Below are positions 9,237 through 17,027 of a stretch of DNA of 64,000 nucleotides, in pieces. The stretch lies in assembly GCF_003417065.2 (NCBI RefSeq), contig NZ_QVLT01000014.1, forward strand, positions 1 through 64,000, in the 5' to 3' direction. The translations under genes were made by a program, and so were the position numbers. The DNA is from Hymenobacter lapidiphilus (GTDB lineage: Bacteria; Bacteroidota; Bacteroidia; Cytophagales; Hymenobacteraceae). The notes beneath the pieces are model-generated. The model made no database searches, was not told the origin of the DNA, and saw nothing but the letters and a program-made list of their open reading frames with translations. Within the stretch, counting starts at the first letter, position 1. The number at the start of each line of letters is the position of its first letter.

Positions 9237-9330
9237 TTTCACGCAGGGTCTCGCAGTGGGTGACGCAGGGTCTCGGGGTGGTCGTTCACTGCGGGACACT
9301 GCGCCACCCACTGCGAAACACTGCGTGAAA
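9237..9330. repeat. Palindrome between adaptor and RND genes
   Basis: A left arm TTTCACGCAGGGTCTCGCAG at 9237-9256 pairs with a right arm ending CACTGCGTGAAA at 9330. Inside, the 13-mer ACGCAGGGTCTCG occurs twice in direct orientation (9241 and 9263). It sits inside an operon, so it could cause partial termination or protect RNA ends and set adaptor-to-pump ratios. This copy is unlike the other palindrome families in the window. Confidence 0.75.
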
Positions 9331-9331
9331 G

Positions 9332-10480
9332 CTATTTGGTAACTCGTACTAAATCACCTGGTTTAACCTGCAAAATGCCGGTCCGAATCACCGTGTCGCC
9401 CACGGCCAGGCCATCGGTTACCTGGATGAGCTGGTTGGAGCGCAGGCCGATGCTGATTTTGCGGGGCTCCATCTTGCCGTTCTTCACCAGGTACACGCTG
9501 TAGCCGGCGGCCTCGGGCACTACAGCTTCGGTGGGCACCTGCAGCGCGCCTTCCGTCTGGCCCAGTTCCAGGTTTACTTTTACAAAGGCGCCGGGGCGCA
9601 GTTCGTTGTTGGTGTTGGCGTAGCGGGCACGCACGGTCTGGGTGCGGCTCACAGGGTCAATCTGCGGGTCGAGGGCGTACACCTTTGCCTTGTACTTCTT
9701 ACTGGAGCCCTCGTCGGTGATGGTGACGGCTTCGCCCACGGCTACCTGCCGGGCAAAGCGGCCGGGCACGGCAAACTCCACTTTCACCGGCTTCACCTTG
9801 GAAAGAGTGGTGATTTCGGTGCCGGGGCTCAGGTATGTGCCCACCGTGGCCGTCGTCAGACCCAGTACCCCGTCGAACGGCGCGCGGATGGTGGACTTGG
9901 CCAGCGTGGCCTGCAGCGACCCCAACTCGGCGCGGGCCGTGAGGACCTGGTTATTGGCCTGCTCGTACTCCTGGGCGCTGATGTACTCCTTGTCAAGCAA
10001 GGTGCGCTGCCGCTTCTCCTGGTCTTGGTAGAGCCTGATATTATACTGCTGCTTGCGCAGGGCGGCCTGCAGGTCGGCGGAGTTGATGGAAACCAGCACC
10101 TGGCCCTTGCGCACGGGCTGGCCCTCGCGCAGGTTGAGACTGGTAATCTTGCCCGCCACTTCGCTCTTAATAACAACGGCTTCCTCGGCCAGCACCGAGC
10201 CGGTGGCCGCCACCGCGTCGGCGAGGTTGGTGGCCTTCACCACGTACACTTCTACCGGCAGAGCGGGGGCCGCCTGGCCCGGTCCGCCAGCGGCGGCTTT
10301 GCCCTTGCCTCCCGCCCCTTTACCGCCCTTGGCCTCGGGCGCCGGGAAGTACTTCATTTTGGCGAAAACCAGCCCGGCCACTACGGCCAAAGCCAGCAGC
10401 AGCCATAAAATCCGGCGGCCGGATCCGCTGGTACGGGTTGGGGCTACCTGGGGCTCGTCAATATATTCCTGAGTTTGCAT
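9332..10480 (-). CDS. RND efflux periplasmic adaptor (membrane fusion protein)
   Basis: The 382-aa protein has one N-terminal membrane anchor (RRILWLLLALAVVAGLVF, about 23-40) and then a Gly/Lys/Ala-rich linker (about 52-70). The lipoyl/barrel-sandwich halves follow: KSEVAGKITSLNLREGQPVR (about 106-125) and STIRAPFDGVLGLTTATVGT, separated by a coiled-coil hairpin (QDQEKRQRTLLDKEYISAQE). A beta-barrel and a membrane-proximal domain (VPTEAVVPEAAGYSVYLVKN) end the protein. It is the first gene of the three-gene efflux operon and should bridge the RND pump and the TolC-like duct. Confidence 0.93.
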   Translation of the reverse strand: MQTQEYIDEPQVAPTRTSGSGRRILWLLLALAVVAGLVFAKMKYFPAPEAKGGKGAGGKGKAAAGGPGQAAPALPVEVYVVKATNLADAVAATGSVLAEEAVVIKSEVAGKITSLNLREGQPVRKGQVLVSINSADLQAALRKQQYNIRLYQDQEKRQRTLLDKEYISAQEYEQANNQVLTARAELGSLQATLAKSTIRAPFDGVLGLTTATVGTYLSPGTEITTLSKVKPVKVEFAVPGRFARQVAVGEAVTITDEGSSKKYKAKVYALDPQIDPVSRTQTVRARYANTNNELRPGAFVKVNLELGQTEGALQVPTEAVVPEAAGYSVYLVKNGKMEPRKISIGLRSNQLIQVTDGLAVGDTVIRTGILQVKPGDLVRVTK

Positions 10481-10760
10481 GAACAGCAGCTGCGCTTACC
10501 GGTGCCGCCGTACCTGAGCCGCCCGTCGCATGTACCACAACGCGCTGCCCCGGCTGCGGGTTTAAACCGCCGGCCCCGGAATAGATAATGGGGGTAAGAC
10601 ACCGATTCGGGCCCCGGGTTGCGCGGCCGGTGGCCTGGCCCGCCAGCAAACCGGTTGGTTACCCCGGATTGCGCTATTTGCGCTGCCAGTGCTTGCAGGC
10701 CCCAACAATACCTTCCCATCTCAGCAGTTCAGTATCTTACCACGTAGCATCTCACTTTAC

Positions 10761-11093
10761 ATGGAGCAGCGTAATTTCTTTCAGGAAGTGCACGAAGTAG
10801 TGCGGCTGGTGCCAACGGGCCGGGTAACTACCTACGGAGCCATTGCCCACTACCTGGGGTCGCGGCGCGGGGCCCGTATGGTGGGCTGGGCCATGATGGC
10901 CGCCCACACGGCCAACGAGTACGTGCCGGCCCACCGCGTTATCAACCGCAACGGACAGCTAACAGGCCGGCAGCATTTTGCCACGCCCACCGCCATGCAG
11001 GAAGCGCTGGAGGCCGAAGGCCTCATCGTCGTTGATGATGAAGTACAGGAGTTCGCGCGCCTGTTCTGGGACCCGACCGCGGAGCTGGAGTAA
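10761..11093 (+). CDS. Alkyltransferase-like (ATL) DNA-binding protein
   Basis: The 110-aa protein matches the DNA-binding C-terminal domain of O6-alkylguanine-DNA alkyltransferases: VPTGRVTTYGAIAHYLG, ARMVGWAMMA, then PAHRVINRNGQLTG. The PCHRV active-site Cys is replaced by Ala (PAHRV), so it cannot accept an alkyl group. It should instead flip and flag alkylated guanine for nucleotide excision repair, as shown for other ATL proteins. The ATG at 10761 is chosen because upstream codons are not conserved in character. Gap 10481-10760 (280 bp, GC-rich) holds no gene I can support. Confidence 0.88.
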   Translation: MEQRNFFQEVHEVVRLVPTGRVTTYGAIAHYLGSRRGARMVGWAMMAAHTANEYVPAHRVINRNGQLTGRQHFATPTAMQEALEAEGLIVVDDEVQEFARLFWDPTAELE

Positions 11094-11097
11094 GCCG

Positions 11098-11249
11098 GTT
11101 AGTGGTTAGTAGAACGTCATTCAGAGTGCAGCGAAGAATCTCGCGTGATTTTGTTGCGCGGTTGTCGTAACAACGAGTTCACGCGAGATTCTTCGCTGCG
11201 CTCTGAATGACGTTCTTCCACTAACCACTAACCACTAACCACTAACCAC
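11098..11249. repeat. Palindromic element of the GTCATTCAGAGCG family with TTAGTGG tracts
   Basis: The core (11116-11211) runs from GTCATTCAGAGTGCAGCGAA to its complement CGCTGCGCTCTGAATGAC. Both sides extend into further complementary sequence: GTTAGTGGTTAGTAGAAC on the left and GTTCTTCC plus four CACTAAC units on the right. The right tract overlaps the 3' end of the response-regulator gene, whose stop codon lies inside the repeats. Confidence 0.85.
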
Positions 11250-11639
11250 GGAGCGGGGGGCGGTGGCCATTACCTGGCGGATGGCGCCCAGCACTTCTTC
11301 GGGGCTGGCATTCTTGAGCAGGTAGCCGTGCGCACCTTCGGCCCGGAGCGAGTCAATCAGCTCGGGCTCGTCGTGCATGGAAATGATGATGGAGCGCACC
11401 TGCGGGTACTGGCTGCGCAACAGCCGCACCGTCTGGAGCCCGTCGAGCACCGGCATCTGCAGGTCCATCAGAATAACATCCGGAATTACGCCTTGGTCGA
11501 GGCGCTCAAGCAGCTCCTGGCCGTCGCCGGCCTCGAAGAGGACCTCCATGCCGGGAAAGCCGCTGATGAGGGCCCGCAGGCCTTTGCGAAACAGAATGTG
11601 GTCGTCGACGACGGCCAGGCGGATGGAGGGAATACTCAT
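11235..11639 (-). CDS. NarL-type response regulator, receiver domain only
   Basis: The 134 aa form one receiver domain with the acidic pair D12-D13, the phosphoacceptor D59 (ILMDLQMP) and the switch Lys109 (GYLLKN). NarL-type regulators paired with this kind of kinase normally continue into a LuxR-type helix-turn-helix of about 65 residues. Here the frame ends SVVSG inside the TTAGTGG tandem repeats of the adjoining palindrome, so the DNA-binding domain is absent. It starts 4 bp inside the kinase gene (ATGA overlap), so the pair is translationally coupled. It may be truncated by the repeat, or act through protein contacts. Confidence 0.85.
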   Translation of the reverse strand: MSIPSIRLAVVDDHILFRKGLRALISGFPGMEVLFEAGDGQELLERLDQGVIPDVILMDLQMPVLDGLQTVRLLRSQYPQVRSIIISMHDEPELIDSLRAEGAHGYLLKNASPEEVLGAIRQVMATAPRSVVSG

Positions 11640-12448
11640 GCCAGCGGTGGAATAGAGAGCGAGGTAGAAGCAAGATAAGGTACCGGCAGCGAAACCATCA
11701 CCGTAGTGCCCTGACCAGGTGATGATTGGTGTTGCAGCGTGCCGCGTAATACGCCCACGCGGCTGCGCAGGTTCATCAGGCCCAGGCCGGTGCGCGCATT
11801 GGGCAGCGGCGGCTGGTCCGATTGGGTGGGGTCGAAGCCGATGCCGTCGTCGGAGTAGCGGAGCCGCAGCTCCTCGTTGCCAAACTCCACTTGCAGCCGA
11901 ATATTGCTGGCGTGGGCATGGCGCAGGCCGTTGCCCACCAGCTCCTGCACAATGCGGTACACAATCAGCTCGTAGCGGGCATCGAGGCGGCGGGGTGTGC
12001 CGGTTTGGTCGATACTAACGCGAGTGGGGCCATCGGCCGGAATGGTGCGGGCCAAGGCTTCGAGGGCGAAAGGCAGCCCGAATTTCTGCAGAGCCGCCGG
12101 CAGCAGGTTACGCGAAATGCGCCGCACCTCGTTAATGGCCTGGTCGAGCAGCAGCGTGGCCTCGTGGGTGAGGGCCGGTTGGTTGAGGGTGTTGAGATGG
12201 AGCTTCACAATAGCCAGCGTGGTGCCTACACCGTCGTGAAGGTCGCCGGCAATGCGGCGGCGCTCCTCCTCCTGGGCCAGCAAAGCAGCCTCCAGGGCCT
12301 GCTGCTGGCCGGTTTCGTGCAGCTCCTGCATCTGCTGCTGCTGCTGAATCAGGCGGCGCTGGTAGCGCACCACGAAGCCCACCACGCCCAGGGCCAGCAG
12401 TAGCAGAATAGGCGTTACGAGGATAAGCGGAAGCAGCGCGTCGGGCAT
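11636..12448 (-). CDS. Sensor histidine kinase, HisKA_3 (NarX/DesK-like) type
   Basis: The 270-aa kinase, starting at the ATG at 12448, has one N-terminal membrane helix (LPLILVTPILLLLALGVVGFVV, about 5-26) with almost no extracellular part. A Gln-rich coiled coil follows, then the phosphoacceptor His71 in EEERRRIAGDLHDGVG. The ATPase domain shows the N box (NGLRHAHA), DDGIGFD and GLGLMNLRSRV. With no periplasmic sensor of its own, it probably gets its signal from the multi-pass proteins encoded just upstream (gap 54 bp to this start, or 9 bp to an in-frame ATG at 12493). It is coupled to the receiver-only regulator. Confidence 0.9.
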   Translation of the reverse strand: MPDALLPLILVTPILLLLALGVVGFVVRYQRRLIQQQQQMQELHETGQQQALEAALLAQEEERRRIAGDLHDGVGTTLAIVKLHLNTLNQPALTHEATLLLDQAINEVRRISRNLLPAALQKFGLPFALEALARTIPADGPTRVSIDQTGTPRRLDARYELIVYRIVQELVGNGLRHAHASNIRLQVEFGNEELRLRYSDDGIGFDPTQSDQPPLPNARTGLGLMNLRSRVGVLRGTLQHQSSPGQGTTVMVSLPVPYLASTSLSIPPLA

Positions 12449-12502
12449 GGGAAGGGGCGGCCAGCAACCCGGCCAGCCGGGTAAGCGGGCCAAGATACCG
12501 AT

Positions 12503-13291
12503 TTAGCCGACCAGATGCGGCGGCAGCACCCGGTAGCGCCAGTTTTTAGTCGGCGGCCGCCACCCCAGCCGGAACCGTAGCCACCGCGGCAGCGCATGCC
12601 GCGGCGTTACGCCCATCGGGAAAAGCGTGATGAGGTGCAGTAGTATGCCGAACTGGATGGCGCGCAGGAAGGGGTAAAAGAGAATGATTGTGAGTAGAAT
12701 ATAGCTCTCGTTAAAATCAGTAGCCGAAATGCCGAGCCAGCCAAAACGGGGTAAATCCTGGCCAATAAATACGAGCAGCGAGGAAGAGTAATAGATGGCT
12801 ACCACAATGCAAAAGAGGAAGACCGGACTTTCGAACGGAGGAGTCAGATACTCGCGATGAATCATCTGACTCAACTGCCGAAAGGCCATCAGAACTAAAA
12901 AGGTATTGCCCACCGTCCGGCTAAGCGTATTCATATTAACAGTTAGGCCGTCAACCCATAACGCGCTTATGATGACGCTGGCGAAAAATAGTAGCCAACC
13001 CATTTTTAACCAATTTTTTGTTCTATCGGATGCTAAATGAATAAATAGAAGCGTTAGCCAAGTAATATCAAAAAAAGTAGAAAGATGAAAATTGAAAATA
13101 TTATTGTGGAGCACTCTTTTAGCATACACACTAATGATATAGACAGACGTATCGCAAATTAAATAGCCAAGCAAAGGCCGGAACACTGGTCCCAAGCTAG
13201 TCCTTCGACCCCAAATGGTCCCTAATAATATTAGGCTAGTGCTTTGTCCTATCTTCATAAGTAAGGAGAGAGTACTTTCCCAATCAACCAT
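12503..13291 (-). CDS. Seven-helix membrane protein of the signalling operon, copy 2
   Basis: The 262-aa protein has about seven predicted membrane helices and a short basic C-terminal tail (RWLRFRLGWRPPTKNWR). It shares a layout and sequence hints with the copy-1 protein at 13769-14443: HNNIFNFHLSTFFDI against RNNIPLIHFATVVES after helix 2, and a similar ESPVFLFCIVVAIYY / KIPMFVATVGIVMYL helix. There are no transporter or enzyme motifs, so a receptor or sensor role feeding the downstream kinase is inferred. It lies 10 bp after the small protein gene. The DNA is clearly richer in A+T than the flanks. Confidence 0.75.
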   Translation of the reverse strand: MVDWESTLSLLMKIGQSTSLILLGTIWGRRTSLGPVFRPLLGYLICDTSVYIISVYAKRVLHNNIFNFHLSTFFDITWLTLLFIHLASDRTKNWLKMGWLLFFASVIISALWVDGLTVNMNTLSRTVGNTFLVLMAFRQLSQMIHREYLTPPFESPVFLFCIVVAIYYSSSLLVFIGQDLPRFGWLGISATDFNESYILLTIILFYPFLRAIQFGILLHLITLFPMGVTPRHALPRWLRFRLGWRPPTKNWRYRVLPPHLVG

Positions 13292-13301
13292 ACCCTAATG
13301 A

Positions 13302-13712
13302 CTAAGACAGTAGGCTATGAGGATCACATATAGCAGGGCATTTCGCTGCGTCGTCGCCCACAATGCCATCGTCGTACATTGCTTCCCCATCGGCTCCCAG
13401 GCGTGCCACGATGTCGCGGCCGTCCTCATCAACTCCGACAACAAGTATCTGCGACTCATCGGGTTTGGTCAGGTCCGTCTTTGACTTCTTCAGGCCCATA
13501 TAAAACCGCAGGCCCACACAGCCTTCCTGGTTTTTAATCTCATCGAGCAGCTTATTGCCGAAGTAATAGGCGTTGATGCGCTTGCGGCCGGCAACCTCAA
13601 CGTCGGTAAGCGCCTCGCTGCGGTAGTTGGCCGCCCACTCGGCTGCCTCGGCCACCGGGATGGGGGCGCCGGCATCGGGATTGAAGCCGGGAATGGGGTC
13701 GATGTCTCTCAT
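13302..13712 (-). CDS. Small Cys-tailed cytosolic protein of the signalling operon, copy 2
   Basis: The 136-aa acidic protein has no signal peptide. It is a homologue of the copy-1 protein at 14443-14808: AEAAEWAANYRS aligns with QQASAWTRNYRN, NQEGCVGLRFYMGL with SQPACVGVRAYYGL, ILVVGVDEDGRDIV with LVLVGYDANDNDIL, and a C-terminal KCPAICDPHSLLS with PCPPCCSIENPLNS. A conserved internal Cys and the paired tail Cys suggest metal binding or redox chemistry (inference). It is followed 10 bp later by the 7-TM gene. Family function is unknown. Confidence 0.75.
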   Translation of the reverse strand: MRDIDPIPGFNPDAGAPIPVAEAAEWAANYRSEALTDVEVAGRKRINAYYFGNKLLDEIKNQEGCVGLRFYMGLKKSKTDLTKPDESQILVVGVDEDGRDIVARLGADGEAMYDDGIVGDDAAKCPAICDPHSLLS

Positions 13713-13768
13713 CTTTTAAGAAAACGGTGTGGGTAGGTAAAATAAGCGGTTATGCTGCTGAAGCGGAG

Positions 13769-14443
13769 TTACCGGGGCGGTGTATCGGTTGGGCGTACCA
13801 ATAAAAAGGCCCTGCTGAGCAGTGCCGCCAGCAGTAGCAGCAGCACCGCGCTAACCAAATATATCAGCCGTAGATTGAATTCGTCGTTGAGGGCAATAAA
13901 GTAGTTCGTTGTCAGGAAGAGTAAAACCGTTCCGGTCAGGTACATGACAATGCCTACCGTAGCAACGAACATGGGTATTTTTGAGAGCTTTATATTTTTA
14001 TGCCTCACCATTGTCTTCTCAAAAAACAGTAATGCCAAGCCGATGACAATAACGCTTTCAACTAAATTAGTGTAGGAGTTTATCTTGGGAGGACTTTCCA
14101 GCCATACAGAATCAGTAAAGGCAAACAATAGAAAGGCTATAGTTATAAATTGGATAGTTTTTTTGATTTTCGCCTCGGTGAATTCGTCGTGGTACACTTT
14201 TAGGTAGATGAGGCTTTCGACTACGGTAGCGAAGTGAATTAGCGGAATATTATTGCGCCATACACTATTAGCAATATGCATAAGGCAATAGATGCCGAAA
14301 AGGAATACTGGCAAAAACCGAAGTGCTATCAACCCCCCGGTCAGATGCGTGCGACGCGTATGCGCCAGATAAAAAGGCAGTAGCAAGCTGGTGTATGCTA
14401 CGAAGTCCAGCAGCTTAGCGAAGCATATAAACCAAGGCGGCAT
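13769..14443 (-). CDS. Seven-helix membrane protein of the signalling operon, copy 1
   Basis: The 224-aa protein has about seven predicted membrane helices, starting with FAKLLDFVAYTSLLLPFYLA and ending with LVSAVLLLLLAALLSRAFLL. It has no transporter, protease or lipid-enzyme motif. Its start codon overlaps the stop of the small protein gene (TAATG), which indicates translational coupling. Its relation to copy 2 (12503-13291) is visible in helix order and several short stretches. I infer an integral sensor that works with its small partner and the downstream kinase. The DNA is AT-rich next to its surroundings. Confidence 0.75.
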   Translation of the reverse strand: MPPWFICFAKLLDFVAYTSLLLPFYLAHTRRTHLTGGLIALRFLPVFLFGIYCLMHIANSVWRNNIPLIHFATVVESLIYLKVYHDEFTEAKIKKTIQFITIAFLLFAFTDSVWLESPPKINSYTNLVESVIVIGLALLFFEKTMVRHKNIKLSKIPMFVATVGIVMYLTGTVLLFLTTNYFIALNDEFNLRLIYLVSAVLLLLLAALLSRAFLLVRPTDTPPR

Positions 14444-14808
14444 TAGCTGTTAAGCGGATTTTCGATACTGCAGCAAGGAGGGCAGGGCGGCACATGAATG
14501 GCAAGGGATATCGGCTGCTCTTCGCGCGGCATTTCCTCCAGCTGGCTTTTGGCATCCAGGCGCTGCAATTCCGTTGCCGGCGAAACGGGCAGAATATCGT
14601 TGTCATTGGCATCGTAGCCTACCAGTACCAGCTGAGGTTGGCCGGCGTCGTCCAGGCCGTAGTAGGCCCGCACGCCCACGCACGCCGGCTGGCTTAGAAT
14701 GCCCTGCAGGGTTTCGGCCGATAAGCAGTGACCCTTAATTCCGTTCAGATTCTGGTTGCGGTAGTTGCGGGTCCAGGCGCTGGCCTGCTGCAGGTCGTTG
14801 CTCGTCAT
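14443..14808 (-). CDS. Small Cys-tailed cytosolic protein of the signalling operon, copy 1
   Basis: The 121-aa protein is the first gene of the six-gene operon and lies 35 bp downstream of a consensus promoter. The N-terminal part holds SAWTRNYRNQN, the middle holds PACVGVRAYYGLDDAG followed by the strand PQLVLVGYDANDNDIL, and the tail PPCPPCCSIENPLNS carries three Cys. The same elements occur in copy 2 (13302-13712). I know of no described function; short proteins of this appearance recur in Bacteroidota. The tail suggests metal binding or membrane-proximal redox sensing, but that is inference. Confidence 0.75.
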   Translation of the reverse strand: MTSNDLQQASAWTRNYRNQNLNGIKGHCLSAETLQGILSQPACVGVRAYYGLDDAGQPQLVLVGYDANDNDILPVSPATELQRLDAKSQLEEMPREEQPISLAIHVPPCPPCCSIENPLNS

Positions 14809-14842
14809 TGAGGCAATAGAGTAGAAGGGAGGGCAGAAGGGT

Positions 14843-14873
14843 CAAATATAGGCGAAAGGCTATGATTTGGCAA
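14843..14873 (-). promoter_or_regulatory. Consensus Bacteroidota promoter for the signalling operon
   Basis: On the minus strand TTG (14871-14873) is followed by 20 bases and TATATTTG (14843-14850), an exact match to TTG-N19..21-TAnnTTTG. The first gene starts at 14808, giving a leader of about 30 bases. It lies downstream of xseB, so the operon can be expressed independently of xseAB. Confidence 0.8.
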
Positions 14874-14904
14874 CCGATTCAGAAGTAAGGAAACCGGGTT
14901 GCTG

Positions 14905-15135
14905 TTAGGCAAAGTCGTCGGTATCCTCTTCGTCTTCCAAGTTCTCGAAAACCTGGTCGATGGCCTGCTCGGCCGAGCGGAGCTTGAGCTTGCAGAGGCG
15001 GATAAGCTCGGCCGAGCGCTGCACCCGGCTCGTGAGGTCGTCCACGTCCACGGCATCGGTTTCGAGGGCCCGCAGAATGGTTTCGAGCTCCTCGATGGCC
15101 TGGCGGTAGGTGAGTTCTGTTGACTTGGGAGGCAT
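14905..15135 (-). CDS. xseB: Exodeoxyribonuclease VII small subunit
   Basis: The 76-aa protein shows the family signature: LTYRQAIEELETILRALETD (about 8-27), VDDLTSRVQRSAELIRLCKLKL, then a variable acidic tail. It forms several copies around the XseA catalytic subunit and gives a nuclease that degrades single-stranded DNA in both directions. It lies 51 bp downstream of xseA on the same strand, as an operon. The length is typical. Confidence 0.93.
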   Translation of the reverse strand: MPPKSTELTYRQAIEELETILRALETDAVDVDDLTSRVQRSAELIRLCKLKLRSAEQAIDQVFENLEDEEDTDDFA

Positions 15136-15186
15136 GGATAAGGGGAAGCGGAGATAGTGAAGGAATTTGAACGGCGTAGAGACGTT

Positions 15187-16707
15187 CTACAGCAGCAGCG
15201 GCAGCTGGCCGCCCACGCGGGCCGGCACCAGCGAGGCGTCGGGCAGGCGTAGCAGCAGCTCCTGGCCGGGGCGCAGCTTGCCCGTAAGCGGGCGGCCCTT
15301 GGGCGTGAGCAGGCGCACGGTGCCCGGCTCGGGCGGCGCGGGGCGGGTTGCCGCGGGCGTGGGTCGCAGCTCGGCTAGCCGCAGCTGCTGCAGGTGCAAC
15401 AGGCGCAGGGCGGCCAGCTGCAGCTTGTAGCGGCGGCGCAACAGCTGCTCGCGGCGGCGGCGGTGCAGGCGGCGGAAGCGTTGGGCCAGCGTCCGGCCCC
15501 GCAGCCGCAGCTGTTGCTCGTGGTGGACTAAAGCTTCGCGAGCGGCGCGGTGCAGCTGGTGCCGCCGCCGCCCGAGCTGCTGCTCCTGCTGGCGCAGCTG
15601 GGCCCGGGGCGCGGTAGCCGCCGCCCGAATGCGCTGATGCAGGACCTCGCGGTGCTCCTGCAGCTGGCCCTGCACCGCCCGCCGGGCCTGCCGGAGCCGG
15701 CGGTTGAGCTGCTCGGCGGCGTAGCGCACCTGCTGCTGGGCCAACTGTTGGATGCGGCCGCCGTAGCCCTCCAGCGCGGCCTCCAGGCGGGCCAGCCGCT
15801 CGATGAGATAGGCGGCCACGGCGGTGGGCGTTTTCAGGGCCAGGTGGGCTGCCAGGTCGAGTACGGCTTCATCACGCTCGTGGCCGATGCCGGTGAGCAC
15901 GGGCAGCGGAAACGCGCCCACGGCCGCCGCCAGCCCGAAATCATCGAAGGCCAGCAAATCGGCCTTCGAACCCCCACCCCGGATAATGACCACGGCTTCG
16001 AACTGCCCCCGGCGCGCCCGGATAGCATCGAGGGCGGCGCGGATGCTGGCCGGCGCCCCTTCGCCCTGCATGGTGGCCGGAAACAGCGTCAGGGCGAAAT
16101 CGTAGGGCGCTTCCTGAAGCTGCTGCACGAAATCCTGCCAGCCCGCCGCCGTCGCCGACGACACGACGGCCACCCGCTGCACCCCAATGGGCAGCGTCAG
16201 CCGCTTCTGCCGCTCCAGCAGGCCCTCGGCTTCGAGCTTGCGCAGGGTTTCGAGCCGCAGCCGGGCCAGGTCGCCGACGGTGTAGGTGGGGTCGAGGGCC
16301 AGCACATCGAGGCTCAGGCCAAACTGCTCGTGGAATTTCACCTGCACCCGGAGCATGATTTTGAGGCCCGGCCGCAGCTGCAGGCCCGTTTGCTCCTCGA
16401 AGGCCGCCGCCAATTGCCGGTAGCGCTGGCTCCAGATGGTGGCGCGGGCCTGGGCCTTGAGCGTGGCCCCGCGGGCGGTGGTGTGCTGGTCGGTGAGGGT
16501 GAGGTAGCAATGCGCGCCCACGGTGCGGGGCAGCGTGAGGTCGGATATTTCGGCCACCACCCAGTACGAATCGGCAAACCGCTCGGTAAGCGTCTGGCGC
16601 ACCCGGGCCAGCAGCTCGGCCAGCGGCAAAGCGGCGGGCGGCAGCGCGGGGCCGGCGTTAGCGGCAGGGGAGAGGCCCGGGTCGGGCCGACGGTTGTAAA
16701 GCGGCAT
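15187..16707 (-). CDS. xseA: Exodeoxyribonuclease VII large subunit
   Basis: The 506-aa protein starts at the ATG at 16707; the longer open frame to 16809 runs into the palindromic element. An N-terminal OB domain (ARVRQTLTERFADSYWVVAE, HCYLTLTD) is followed by the catalytic core with VQRVAVVSSATAAGWQDFVQ, the VVIIRGGGSKADL loop, LPVLTGIGHERDEAVLD and LALKTPTAVAAYLIE. The C-terminal third is an Arg/Gln-rich coiled coil, longer and more basic than usual. It resects single-stranded DNA together with XseB. Confidence 0.93.
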   Translation of the reverse strand: MPLYNRRPDPGLSPAANAGPALPPAALPLAELLARVRQTLTERFADSYWVVAEISDLTLPRTVGAHCYLTLTDQHTTARGATLKAQARATIWSQRYRQLAAAFEEQTGLQLRPGLKIMLRVQVKFHEQFGLSLDVLALDPTYTVGDLARLRLETLRKLEAEGLLERQKRLTLPIGVQRVAVVSSATAAGWQDFVQQLQEAPYDFALTLFPATMQGEGAPASIRAALDAIRARRGQFEAVVIIRGGGSKADLLAFDDFGLAAAVGAFPLPVLTGIGHERDEAVLDLAAHLALKTPTAVAAYLIERLARLEAALEGYGGRIQQLAQQQVRYAAEQLNRRLRQARRAVQGQLQEHREVLHQRIRAAATAPRAQLRQQEQQLGRRRHQLHRAAREALVHHEQQLRLRGRTLAQRFRRLHRRRREQLLRRRYKLQLAALRLLHLQQLRLAELRPTPAATRPAPPEPGTVRLLTPKGRPLTGKLRPGQELLLRLPDASLVPARVGGQLPLLL

Positions 16708-16799
16708 CAGGCGCAAGTTACGCAAGGGTTGGGGGAGAGGGAATAGGTGTTTGGAGGGAGAGGTGAGAAGCGAGAGGTGGGAAGGGAGAAGCAGGAAAA

Positions 16800-16944
16800 G
16801 GAACGTCATTCTTAATCTGGCGTCCGCGGAGGCGAAGTCGAAGAATCTCTACCGCTTCGTTGCGGCCGACAGGATTACCGTTGCGGTAGAGATTCTTCGA
16901 CTTCGCCTCCGGCTTCGCGGACGCCAGATTAAGAATGACGTTCC
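16800..16944. repeat. Long palindromic element (GGAACGTCATTCTTAATCTGG type)
   Basis: The arms match over about 60 bases from GGAACGTCATTCTTAATCTG at 16800 to its complement ending GAATGACGTTCC at 16944. The inner word GAAGAATCTCTACCGC is shared with the element at 57479-57580. Purine-rich flanks on the left (16741-16799) are partly matched by pyrimidine-rich sequence on the right. It fills most of the 320-bp gap between xseA and the M13 peptidase gene. Confidence 0.85.
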
Positions 16945-17027
16945 TTCTCACCGCCCCCCTCTCCCTTCCAAATCCCGGCTTTTTACTAGATTTACTTTTC
17001 CCCCAACTGCACCTTTCTTCCATATCC

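Noticed and set aside
10444..10719. Open frame upstream of the efflux adaptor
   Set aside because: It overlaps the start of the adaptor gene in another frame and has no protein-like segments.
15550..16746. A 398-codon open frame antisense to xseA
   Set aside because: xseA is unmistakable on the minus strand; the antisense product is a low-order Gly/Gln/Arg-rich shadow.
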